Origin: Bacteroidota bacterium
Lineage (GTDB): Bacteria; Bacteroidota; Ignavibacteria; Kryptoniales; JAKASW01
Assembly (NCBI GenBank): GCA_021845665.1
Contig: JAJZVO010000009.1
Coordinates: 1-64,000 of the forward strand
Direction of reading: 5' to 3'
DNA: 64,000 nucleotides
Part shown: piece by piece, positions 56,186 to 64,000 of the stretch
Numbering within the stretch: the stretch's first letter is position 1
How the letters are laid out: the number at the start of each line of letters is the position of its first letter
Translations under genes and position numbers: made by a program
The notes under the pieces: generated by a model
Told to the model about the DNA's origin: nothing
What the model saw: the letters and a program-made list of their open reading frames with translations, nothing else
Databases searched by the model: none

Positions 56186-57745
56186 TTACTTGAGCAGCAT
56201 CAGCTTTTTCGTACGGATGAATCCTTCCGACTCCAGCCTATAGAAATAGACGCCGCTCGCCAATCCGGCTGCATTGAAAGTCACTACATGCTCGCCGGGC
56301 GCCTGCACACCATTTACCAGCGTGGAGACAAGTCTTCCGAGGATGTCGTAAACACGAATAGAGACATGCCCCATCCTGGGTACCGAGTATGATATCGTGG
56401 TAGAGGGGTTGAACGGATTCGGATAGTTCTGCTCGAGCTCAAATTGCGACGGCAATGCCGGTGCCTGTTGCACTGACGTTAGTCTCGAAAAGACTCCGTT
56501 CACCTGAAGGATGTAGCCCGGTCCATATGTAGCTGTAGATAACGTGTTTACTGTATCGACGGCCGCATTCCTTATCGTGAGGCCCGTTGATGCCGTTATC
56601 GTGTCGTTCTCAAGCAGCATATTCTTCATCGGAAGCTCGGGTAGTCCTACCATAACTCCGGCGGTGGGCGATCCCGTAGAGACGACGTGAATTATGCTGA
56701 TGTCGTGAAAATCAGGTGTCGTTGCGGTAACAGTTTGAGCCGGATCGGATTCCGATGCAATCTTAGGATAGTAGCCCGAAATCCATATCGGGTTTGCGAC
56801 GTTTTGCATCGTGAAGTTGCTGTAGACGCAGTGCCTCACATTTCCGCCGTTCCCGCGGTACGATTTGATGCGGATGCCATTATCTGTGCCGTTGAACGTA
56901 CAACTATCAACATACATGCTGTCCACGCCCCCCGATGTTTCGCTCCCTATTGATACACCGTGTCCATGAAGAAAAGTGCAGTCCTTTATCCAGAGCTGCG
57001 AACACCCCGCATTCGGGTCGGTGGGATCGAATCTTCCTGATTTCACGGCAATATCGTCGTCACCATTGTTTATCAGGCAATGGGCAATATACACTACGTG
57101 ACATGTTGCGGGATCGATACCGTCCGTGTTCGGCGAATTCGAAGGAGCAAGAATTGTGTCGTACTCCAGTGTATCGTACCATGAGTTTTCCAGCGAGACG
57201 TTGAACATTGGGGAATTTTCAAGAGTCACGCTGTCTATCACGATATGGTTTGTATTCCAGAATTCGATCAGGCGCGGTCTCGATATTCCTGTGGCTTTAT
57301 AAGCAGCCCACCACGGCTGGCCGTTGCCGTCTATCGCACCGCCGCCGGTGATGGTAATATTCGAATCGTGATCGCAACCGATAAATGCAAAGGGATCGAG
57401 CCCGGCGAATGCCGAATCACTCGTCGTTGCGTAAAGCGTTGCGGAGCTGTCGATCCGCAGAGTGACGTTGCTCTTCATAGTGATCGGCCCCGACAGAAAC
57501 TTCCCGTCTTTCAGTTCGACGACGCCACCGCCCGCATTGCTGGCGCTGTCGATTGCCGCCTGGAGCGCTTTCGTGTTGTCGGTAGTGCTGTCACCTACAA
57601 AATCGCTGGATGATGCTATGAAAAATTCCCTCTGCGGCGCATTTCTAGTGTTTACGCCGGCAAATGCCGGATATGAGAATGCTAGTATAGCACCTGCAAC
57701 AATCGTCATATAAATCTTCATTTCGCGCTTCATGTTCTTCGTCAT
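56186..57745 (-). CDS. GH28 polygalacturonase with type IX sorting domain
   Basis: 519 residues: signal peptide (SYPAFAG), right-handed beta-helix and a C-terminal sorting domain. GH28 motifs: SPNTDGIDP, NNGDDDIAVKSGR, GHGVSIGSET, GIRIKSYRG. The last 80 residues (LEQNYPNPFNPSTTISY, VYDILGRLV, ASGVYFYRL, KKLMLLK) are a type IX sorting signal for export across the outer membrane and attachment to the surface. Start overlaps the PL9 gene end by ATGA. Confidence 0.92.
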   Translation of the reverse strand: MTKNMKREMKIYMTIVAGAILAFSYPAFAGVNTRNAPQREFFIASSSDFVGDSTTDNTKALQAAIDSASNAGGGVVELKDGKFLSGPITMKSNVTLRIDSSATLYATTSDSAFAGLDPFAFIGCDHDSNITITGGGAIDGNGQPWWAAYKATGISRPRLIEFWNTNHIVIDSVTLENSPMFNVSLENSWYDTLEYDTILAPSNSPNTDGIDPATCHVVYIAHCLINNGDDDIAVKSGRFDPTDPNAGCSQLWIKDCTFLHGHGVSIGSETSGGVDSMYVDSCTFNGTDNGIRIKSYRGNGGNVRHCVYSNFTMQNVANPIWISGYYPKIASESDPAQTVTATTPDFHDISIIHVVSTGSPTAGVMVGLPELPMKNMLLENDTITASTGLTIRNAAVDTVNTLSTATYGPGYILQVNGVFSRLTSVQQAPALPSQFELEQNYPNPFNPSTTISYSVPRMGHVSIRVYDILGRLVSTLVNGVQAPGEHVVTFNAAGLASGVYFYRLESEGFIRTKKLMLLK

Positions 57746-60700
57746 TTCAAAAGGACCATCTTATGTATCTGTCTTTGTCCGCCGCTCTCAAGCATGCTGA
57801 AATAGACACCGGAGGACAGTTCTCCGGCGTTGAACGGCACTGAATATATTTTCCCGGGCGTGGCTTCGCCTGCAAACAACGTCGTCACCTGCTGGCCGAG
57901 GATATTGTAAATCCTCAGCTCCGAAGGCCCGCTCTTCGCCACAGTAAATTGTATCGTGGTAGTCGGGTTGAAAGGATTCGGATAATTCTGGTAGAGTTTG
58001 AACACTGCCGGTACTTCCCGGCTTGCTTTGACCGGCGTCGCTCCGAAATTGCCGACGACAAACGTCCCGAGTGTCGGTACATTTCCTTGCGCTACTGTAT
58101 AAGGCTCCGAAACAAAACTTGTGGTGTAGCTTCCGCTTCCGGCCTCTAAATACGTAACCGAGTCTTTTTCAAGAAATATCCCCGCGTATGATGTCCTATT
58201 ATCGGCAAACGCAGTATCTTCCTCGCTTTTCATCCAACCCAGCTTAAGTGAATAGCTTCCCGCTGCCGACACGGAAGAAGTCACCTTCCATTTGAGGTTG
58301 ACTCGCGCAGGCTCCTTCGTGCCTCTCCCCGAATCGGCCATGACTGAAACTCCTATCATATCGCTCCCATTCCCGGCTGAGATCCACACAGGCGCATATC
58401 CAGACATGGTTCCGACCGGAAAGATGACCTGATTATTGCCGATGCCTGGAATTTCAAGCATGCCTCCGGAATCCGTCACAATATAATTGCCCGGTGCACC
58501 ACCGCCCGTTGTTCCGGCAATAAGATCGTATTTGCCGAGATAAATCTTGCCGGCAGCTGCGTTCGTCATCCCCGTGACTACAAGAGTCTTCGTCAATGTC
58601 AATCTGGTCAAGTTCACTGTCGTCAGCTTGTTCACAGTGTCCGGCATCCAATTTCCCGTGACCTGCGGAGTCGTGCCGTTGAACACATAGTTCGCTCTGG
58701 AGCTGAAAACTCTTCCCCCCGTTACCTGAATGTTCCCGGCGCTGTCGAGTCCAGCAGGGCTTCCCATTCCGAGAAGAGAACCGGCATTCAAGTAAAAGTT
58801 CTGGCCGCCTCTCAGAGTATCTCCTTGCGGTAGCGACAGTGACCCGTTCACAACGAAAGATCCGGGACCGCCGATCTTCCACGATTTCCCGGTTTGAGCG
58901 AACATCACCGATGCGCCGGCTGAAATCGTATCGTTGATAACCGGCTGCATCTGGGACGATGACATTGCGAAAGGCGCATGTAAAGTCACGACCCGTGCCG
59001 ACGATCCCACAAAGTTCAGTGCAAACACGCCTAAGGAGTTTGTCCCGAATACTACCGTGCTGTCTATTGTCAGGCTTCCTGTCAGGTTAATTATGCCTGT
59101 TTCAGTCGTTGAAGTCGAACTGGTGCTGCTGCCAGCTTGCAGCTTCGCTCCGTTAACAAAATGCAGATTGCCTGCAATATTGAAAACACCGAGGCGGTGC
59201 GTATTGCTCGCGCTGGAGAAAGGTCCCATGCGCGCCGTTCCCGATGACGTCGATGAATCGCCTACGGTCGCGTTACCCGCAATGTTCCATATTCCGGTGA
59301 GATCGTTCCCCCCGTCCACGCATGCCCATTGTCCTGAAATGACGGACACATTTCCCTTCACCGTCTGAGTAAGGCTCCTGTTAACGCTCGCATTCGTTGC
59401 GCGGAAGTTGCTGCTTGCACCTCCCGTGTTAACGATCAGGTTCCCGTTGATGGTTAGATTCGCGCCGCATGTCGTTCCACTCTTCAGCACAATCACATTG
59501 CCGAATGTAGAATCGTAACCGGGAGAACCGAGTGTACTGCCCGCGTTGCTGGTGTGGACATAGTTCCCTTCCACACTAATATCGTACGAACTCGCAACCG
59601 GGAAAGAAGGCACTTTTGAATTGCTGTTGTAATACCAGGCGTTGGGTAGGAGAGAGAGCATTCCTTTAACGATCACCGGACCCAAATCGTTGAGCTTTCC
59701 CGTAGATAGGATGTTCAGGTCGCCGCAACGCGCAGTATCTCCCGTTGAAATTGCCACAGAGTCGCCGGCCAGGATGACGACGTAGTCTGAAGTGTCCGGG
59801 ACGACGCCGCCGGCCCATGTGGCTGTGCTGTTCCAATCTCCGCCGCCGGTCCCGTTGGTAGAGAGGACTACAGGACCTGTACCGCTTTCGAATGCGCCGA
59901 CGTCCGGAGCTTTTCCGGTGAAAAGAAATCCGACATCAATGCCGGCATCGATTAGCGCACTTCCTGGCGCAAGCCTGAATAGCGTTGTAGATGGGAGAGA
60001 ACCGTCAGCTAACCTTGGAAGGCGTGCGAGTGATGTGTCGAGGCTCAAAAAATCTCCGGCAGTAACGTTGTGCGCCTGCCAGCTGTTCGAATCCTGCACC
60101 GCACCGGCAACAATTCTCGCATCGCCCTGGACCGCATCAAAAGAAAGATCATTCATTAAAGTGTCGACCCCAACCTTCGGAGTCTCCGGGAAAGAAAAGT
60201 TGTAAGTCCCGTTTCTGTAGGCCGTACAATTGTACAGGACGATACCTGCCATGTTGTTGTTCTGATCGAATCCCTTGACGGTGTTATCAAACGAGACGCA
60301 GTTAGTTACGATGTGAGGGCCGACTGAATCCGCACCGCCAAGTTTGAACCCGTTGCCATTCCCGGTAAAGCCAGAGATATTCCAAAGGTTGTAGCCATTG
60401 TGGAAAGCCCAGCAGCTGTCGAAGACCACACGGTTAGGCGTGCCATAACAGTCGTAACCGTCGTCCGCATTGTCGTACACGCGGCATCCACGAAGCACAT
60501 TTCCAGGACCGCCGTTGAGCTTTACATCGATTCCATCGGCGTTTTGTCCGCCGGTGGCAGGATCGTTATTGTCGAACGCATCGCAATTATGGATGTAATT
60601 ATAGCTCCCTCCGTTGCTTACCTGAATGCCGGTATCCTTGCAGTATGACACGCTGCAGTTCTCGACGATATTGTGCGATCCCGAAATAAAAATTCCGTTG

Positions 60701-61128
60701 TCGCCCGCGTTCCTGATCGTAAGCCCCTTCAAATACCAGTAGTTCCTCTTAAGCTCGATTCCCCGCGAGGAAGAGGAATAACTCTCACCGGAAAAATCGA
60801 GTATCGGCTTTTCCTCAGGGTAGGCCCACAGCTTAATGTAGTTGCCAGCCGCTCCGCTGGCGCCAGCTCCAAGAGTTGCGTTCAACAAATAGGTGCCGCC
60901 TCTCAAATATATCGTCGTGCCCACGGATGCAACAGTCATCGCCTTAGCGATGGTCTGATACGGCAAACTGATCGTACCAGGGTTGGAATCGCTGCCGTCA
61001 GGTGATACATAAACCGCGGTCTGTGCGGCAGCTGACGCAGATGCAAGAAAGAGCAGAACTATAGCATGCATTAGTTTAGACATAGCATACCTGACGACAG
61101 AATCCCCTGACATTGCGGAATCATTCAT
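57742..61128 (-). CDS. PL9-type pectate lyase, multidomain, with type IX sorting domain
   Basis: Up to 1128 residues. ATG at 61128 overlaps the previous stop as ATGA; ATG at 61083 begins the signal peptide directly and has AGG at good distance. The first 400 residues form a beta-helix with NADGIDVKLNGGPGNVLRGC and NADDGYDCYG, matching the catalytic Lys and calcium-binding acids of PL9. A long Thr/Ser/Gly-rich beta region follows (about 430-1030), probably a second beta-helix or adhesion part. The end LYQNYPNPFNPTTTIQF with KMVLLK is a type IX sorting signal. Cuts polygalacturonate by beta-elimination, giving the unsaturated sugars that KdgF handles. Confidence 0.88.
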   Translation of the reverse strand: MNDSAMSGDSVVRYAMSKLMHAIVLLFLASASAAAQTAVYVSPDGSDSNPGTISLPYQTIAKAMTVASVGTTIYLRGGTYLLNATLGAGASGAAGNYIKLWAYPEEKPILDFSGESYSSSSRGIELKRNYWYLKGLTIRNAGDNGIFISGSHNIVENCSVSYCKDTGIQVSNGGSYNYIHNCDAFDNNDPATGGQNADGIDVKLNGGPGNVLRGCRVYDNADDGYDCYGTPNRVVFDSCWAFHNGYNLWNISGFTGNGNGFKLGGADSVGPHIVTNCVSFDNTVKGFDQNNNMAGIVLYNCTAYRNGTYNFSFPETPKVGVDTLMNDLSFDAVQGDARIVAGAVQDSNSWQAHNVTAGDFLSLDTSLARLPRLADGSLPSTTLFRLAPGSALIDAGIDVGFLFTGKAPDVGAFESGTGPVVLSTNGTGGGDWNSTATWAGGVVPDTSDYVVILAGDSVAISTGDTARCGDLNILSTGKLNDLGPVIVKGMLSLLPNAWYYNSNSKVPSFPVASSYDISVEGNYVHTSNAGSTLGSPGYDSTFGNVIVLKSGTTCGANLTINGNLIVNTGGASSNFRATNASVNRSLTQTVKGNVSVISGQWACVDGGNDLTGIWNIAGNATVGDSSTSSGTARMGPFSSASNTHRLGVFNIAGNLHFVNGAKLQAGSSTSSTSTTETGIINLTGSLTIDSTVVFGTNSLGVFALNFVGSSARVVTLHAPFAMSSSQMQPVINDTISAGASVMFAQTGKSWKIGGPGSFVVNGSLSLPQGDTLRGGQNFYLNAGSLLGMGSPAGLDSAGNIQVTGGRVFSSRANYVFNGTTPQVTGNWMPDTVNKLTTVNLTRLTLTKTLVVTGMTNAAAGKIYLGKYDLIAGTTGGGAPGNYIVTDSGGMLEIPGIGNNQVIFPVGTMSGYAPVWISAGNGSDMIGVSVMADSGRGTKEPARVNLKWKVTSSVSAAGSYSLKLGWMKSEEDTAFADNRTSYAGIFLEKDSVTYLEAGSGSYTTSFVSEPYTVAQGNVPTLGTFVVGNFGATPVKASREVPAVFKLYQNYPNPFNPTTTIQFTVAKSGPSELRIYNILGQQVTTLFAGEATPGKIYSVPFNAGELSSGVYFSMLESGGQRQIHKMVLLK

Positions 61129-62549
61129 TTCATTGGTTTCCCATTTATTGTGACATTTCTGAACTTAAGCCCGGTTGCGTAGCTAACGTTGTTCCCCTTC
61201 TTCACACCGTCCAGCTTGCAGTCATTAAGAACGATATTCTGTATCTTGGACTGCGGCAGCCCGGTCAGGAACAGCCCATACTCGCTCTTCTGAGAAGTCA
61301 GGTTATCGACGAAGACGTTCCTGACCACAGGATAATAACTGTACCCCTTTGCTTCAGGTGGATCATAATTCAGATTGACCCTGAGGATCGAGACCTTTAC
61401 CTGCCCCACTTTGATATTTCTGGCATAAATATTCTGAATGACGCCGCCTCTCTTTTTGTTCGACTTCAGTCGCAAGGCCTGGTCGAGGTCCGGACTACTC
61501 ATGTTGCAATTCTCGATGAATATATCTTCAGCCCCGCCCGTGATTTCGCTTCCTATCGAGACCCCGCCGTGGCCGTCTCTCATCGTGCAGTCGCGTATTA
61601 TCATGTCCTTCGCCGGGACATCGACTCTGCGCCCGTCGTTATTCCTTCCCGATTTGATGGCGATGCAATCGTCACCGGTGTTGAAAACGCAGTGCTGAAC
61701 CACGACATCGGTGCAAGACTCAGGATCGCAACCGTCAGTGTTCGGGCCGCTGGCGTTTGTTTCAACTCCGTCGATCGTGACGTTCGTGCAAAGCACGGGA
61801 TGAAGGAACCAGAACGGTGAGTTTTCCAGATGGACATCCTTTATCAGGACATTCTTACACCTGTAGAATTCGACAAATGTCGGGCGAAGATAGTGACCGG
61901 GTCCGAACACCCTGTCTTTCAGCGGGGCCTTTTCGTCGTTGTACTTTTCCAGAAGCGGCCAGCTGTTCGGCTCGTTGCTAAGTTTCTTCCATGGCCACCA
62001 GTGCTGGCCGTCGGCCTGCCCATCAAGCAATCCCTTTCCAGTCAGTGCAATGTTTTCCCGGCCGTAGGCGTAAATGAGCGGCGAGTAATTCATCAACGTG
62101 ATTCCCTGCCACCTGGCATGCACGAGTGGAAGATAGTCCTGAGGGTTCGTGCTGAACCTGACAACCGCGCCTTCCGAAATGTGTAGGTCCACATTGTTCT
62201 TCAGATGAATCGCCCCGGTGAGGAATACCCCTTTGGGGACGATCACGTGGCCGCCTCCGGCCTTGCTGCACGCGTCGATCGCTTTAGCGAATGCTTCGGT
62301 GCAGAGAATCTTACCGCCGGAGACTGCGCCGTAGTCGGTGACAACATAATTCCGGTCGGATAATTTCGGCGGGACAATTCGTTTGAGAATTTGTGGCGCA
62401 AGGTTCCAACCGCGAGCCGCCTCCTCTCTGTTGCCCGCAGATGCGGGTCTGCTTCCTAGCGAGATCATAATGACGGCAAGCAGGAATGATATTGCGGCAA
62501 CAAAAGATTTCCTACCATTCCCATTTGAAATATCTTTCTGAAAAGTCAT
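61125..62549 (-). CDS. GH28 polygalacturonase, periplasmic
   Basis: 474 residues with a signal peptide (SFVAAISFLLAVIMISLG, cleavage near PASAG). GH28 motifs: GPNTDGCDPESC, NTGDDCIAIKSGR, DGHGGVSIGSE, LRLKSNKKRGG. No type IX sorting domain, so it probably stays in the periplasm and acts on oligomers as an exo-enzyme. The N-terminal VVTDYGAVSGG and AIDACSKAGGGHVIVPKG are typical. Begins 18 bases after the next GH28 gene ends. Confidence 0.92.
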   Translation of the reverse strand: MTFQKDISNGNGRKSFVAAISFLLAVIMISLGSRPASAGNREEAARGWNLAPQILKRIVPPKLSDRNYVVTDYGAVSGGKILCTEAFAKAIDACSKAGGGHVIVPKGVFLTGAIHLKNNVDLHISEGAVVRFSTNPQDYLPLVHARWQGITLMNYSPLIYAYGRENIALTGKGLLDGQADGQHWWPWKKLSNEPNSWPLLEKYNDEKAPLKDRVFGPGHYLRPTFVEFYRCKNVLIKDVHLENSPFWFLHPVLCTNVTIDGVETNASGPNTDGCDPESCTDVVVQHCVFNTGDDCIAIKSGRNNDGRRVDVPAKDMIIRDCTMRDGHGGVSIGSEITGGAEDIFIENCNMSSPDLDQALRLKSNKKRGGVIQNIYARNIKVGQVKVSILRVNLNYDPPEAKGYSYYPVVRNVFVDNLTSQKSEYGLFLTGLPQSKIQNIVLNDCKLDGVKKGNNVSYATGLKFRNVTINGKPMK

Positions 62550-62567
62550 CGTCTGTCCCTTTGACTG

Positions 62568-64000
62568 TTATTTTTGAGTAACCGCGTCACGTTGGACATC
62601 GGCTCCGTACTGGACCGGTGTTTTGGCCGATTTCAAATCGGTGTTTAAGATTTTTATCCCATTTGTCTCTTTCCCGGCAACATTCATGAATACATCAGTC
62701 CCCCGAGGACAGAACCCATTGTCAATAGTCAGACCTTTTGTATTGTTGATCTCGTATATGTCGCCTTTCTCAGGCAGAATCGTCACGTTCTTAAGTGAAA
62801 TGGCGGAAGCGTTGTCGGACATGAATCCGGCTTGTGCGGAGATAACCGAATTCAAAATGGTCACATTCTTCACGGGCATCTCAGGCAGACCGTCGATCCG
62901 GATGGCTTCCCTGGCACCTTCGCAATAAATGCTGTCGATGTGAAAATCCTCGAAGATCGGAGTCAATGCATTGACGGGCTGCGGTCCTTCACCTTTTCCA
63001 AAACCCTCATAGTAGGTGGTAAACAGAATTGCCTGGTGAACAATATCTTTCATGAAGATGTTGCTGACGAAAATATTTCTGACGATGCCTCCTCTGCCTC
63101 TCGAACTCTTGAATCTCAAACCGATATCGGTGCCTATATAGTCGCAGTTTCTGACGGAGACATCTGCCATTCCGCCGTCGGTATTGCTTCCGATAACGAA
63201 TCCACCATGAGCGTGATAGACTATGCAATCGGCTATCACGATATTCTTCAATGCGGTATTCCCGGATTTGTCGCGGCTCGACTTCATGCAGATCCCGTCG
63301 TCACCTGCCGTTACCGTGGACTTGTACAAAAGTACGTTCTTTGACGATGCAATGTCGATCCCGTCTCCGTTCTGAGCCCAATACTCATTGTTCACCTTGA
63401 CGTGACGGATCACAACACCCTCGCAACGATCGGGGTACATCGCGAATTTAGGCGAGTTCGTGAGCGTTATCCCGCTGATGAGCACATTGCGGCACCTGCT
63501 GAGCATAAAGAGAATCGGCCTCATATAATCTCGCGCCGGGAGAAAATCGGCCGCAGTGAGTTCGCTCTTCTTTTTTGTCTTAAAAAGATTCTTCAGATAC
63601 TGTTCACCATCGGCGGCTTCCTTGGTCGGCCACCAGATTTTCCCGTCGTTCGTAACCACCCCGCCGGACTTCACGAAACCTTTCCACATGGCTGCAGTGA
63701 CTTTCGATTTCTTTACCGGCCTCCAGGTCACTCCCTCACCGTCGAGGACACCGTCGCCGGTGATCGCGACGTCGTGCAGGTCGAATCCGTACAAGGGCGA
63801 AGCTACCACAAAACCTCTGGTCGGAGATTTGATAATCGGATAATCTGCGTGGTTCTTGCTGAAAACGATCAGGGCCCCCCGGCTCACATGAAAATCGATA
63901 TTGCTTCGTAATTCTATGGGACCCGTCAGCCAGAGACCCGGAGGAACGATTACTGTTCCGCCTCCCGCCTTTGAGCAAGCATCTATCGTCTTTCTGAAGG
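62568..64000 (-). CDS. GH28 polygalacturonase (start beyond the window)
   Basis: The frame is open to the right edge: TIDACSKAGGGTVIVPPG and WLTGPIELRSNIDFHVSRGA are encoded at 63888-64000, so the gene is longer than the first internal ATG (63887) suggests. Motifs: QNGDGIDIASS (NGDG in place of NTDG), TAGDDGICMKSSR, HAHGGFVIGSNTDGG, GLRFKSSRGRGG. Most like exo-polygalacturonases. No sorting domain. First of the visible pectin genes; its promoter is outside the window. Confidence 0.9.
   Translation of the reverse strand, partial: FRKTIDACSKAGGGTVIVPPGLWLTGPIELRSNIDFHVSRGALIVFSKNHADYPIIKSPTRGFVVASPLYGFDLHDVAITGDGVLDGEGVTWRPVKKSKVTAAMWKGFVKSGGVVTNDGKIWWPTKEAADGEQYLKNLFKTKKKSELTAADFLPARDYMRPILFMLSRCRNVLISGITLTNSPKFAMYPDRCEGVVIRHVKVNNEYWAQNGDGIDIASSKNVLLYKSTVTAGDDGICMKSSRDKSGNTALKNIVIADCIVYHAHGGFVIGSNTDGGMADVSVRNCDYIGTDIGLRFKSSRGRGGIVRNIFVSNIFMKDIVHQAILFTTYYEGFGKGEGPQPVNALTPIFEDFHIDSIYCEGAREAIRIDGLPEMPVKNVTILNSVISAQAGFMSDNASAISLKNVTILPEKGDIYEINNTKGLTIDNGFCPRGTDVFMNVAGKETNGIKILNTDLKSAKTPVQYGADVQRDAVTQK

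Noticed and set aside
1-64000. CRISPR arrays, rRNA, tRNA and complete insertion sequences
   Set aside because: No regularly spaced repeats, tRNA-like cloverleaf ends or transposase frames were seen on reading both strands; a dedicated scan could still find a missed tRNA.

Overview
The window looks like a chromosome segment of a Bacteroidota/Chlorobiota-type bacterium, most like the Ignavibacteria and relatives. The evidence is two exported proteins ending in type IX secretion sorting domains with the NYPNPFNP signature, a TonB-dependent receptor with an N-terminal carboxypeptidase-like domain paired with a DUF4249-like lipoprotein, and Asp-box (BNR) proteins. This placement is inference. No rRNA, tRNA, CRISPR array or intact insertion sequence was seen. 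Most genes are on the minus strand; the exceptions are a bacteriohemerythrin at 35.8 kb and the block 38.3-44.5 kb.

Layout. 1-1.8 kb: decayed Rhs-core fragments around a PIN toxin / antitoxin pair. 1.8-4.2 kb: a GH78 alpha-L-rhamnosidase. 4.3-8.5 kb: a four-gene cassette of lexA, a RecA-fold protein without a Walker A motif, a small coiled-coil protein and a family B DNA polymerase whose exonuclease motifs are lost. 8.7-14.2 kb: a GH47 mannosidase, about 1 kb with terminators and a tiny ORF, and a large Asp-box lipoprotein. 14.4-20.8 kb: a LacI regulator with a disrupted C-terminus and a biotin operon (bioB-bioF-bioD-bioA plus a ketosynthase). 21-29.9 kb: a TonB receptor/lipoprotein pair and a TetR-controlled RND efflux pump with two matching operator palindromes. 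31.3-35.5 kb: uronate catabolism (kdgF, kduI, kduD, an SDR) followed by pdxB. 38.3-44.5 kb: a TetR-controlled Lol/MacB-like ABC exporter with a LolA-like protein and an outer-membrane barrel. 46.6-52.6 kb: glutamate synthase gltB-gltD. 53-64 kb: a pectin cluster (three GH28 enzymes, a PL9 pectate lyase, a hexuronate MFS transporter and tagaturonate epimerase uxaE).

How it fits together. Pectin use is the main theme. GH28 and PL9 enzymes cut polygalacturonate, GH78 removes rhamnose, an ExuT-type transporter imports uronates, UxaE takes saturated uronates toward fructuronate, and KdgF-KduI-KduD handle the unsaturated sugar toward 2-keto-3-deoxygluconate. KdgK/KdgA and a Sus-type C/D pair are not in the window.

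The most unusual system is the lexA / RecA-like / small protein / polB cassette. It has the layout of a damage-inducible mutagenesis module, like imuA-imuB-dnaE2, but is built around a proofreading-deficient family B polymerase. A 12-base motif lies at exactly the same distance upstream of two of its genes, and lexA has its own near-perfect palindromic operator.
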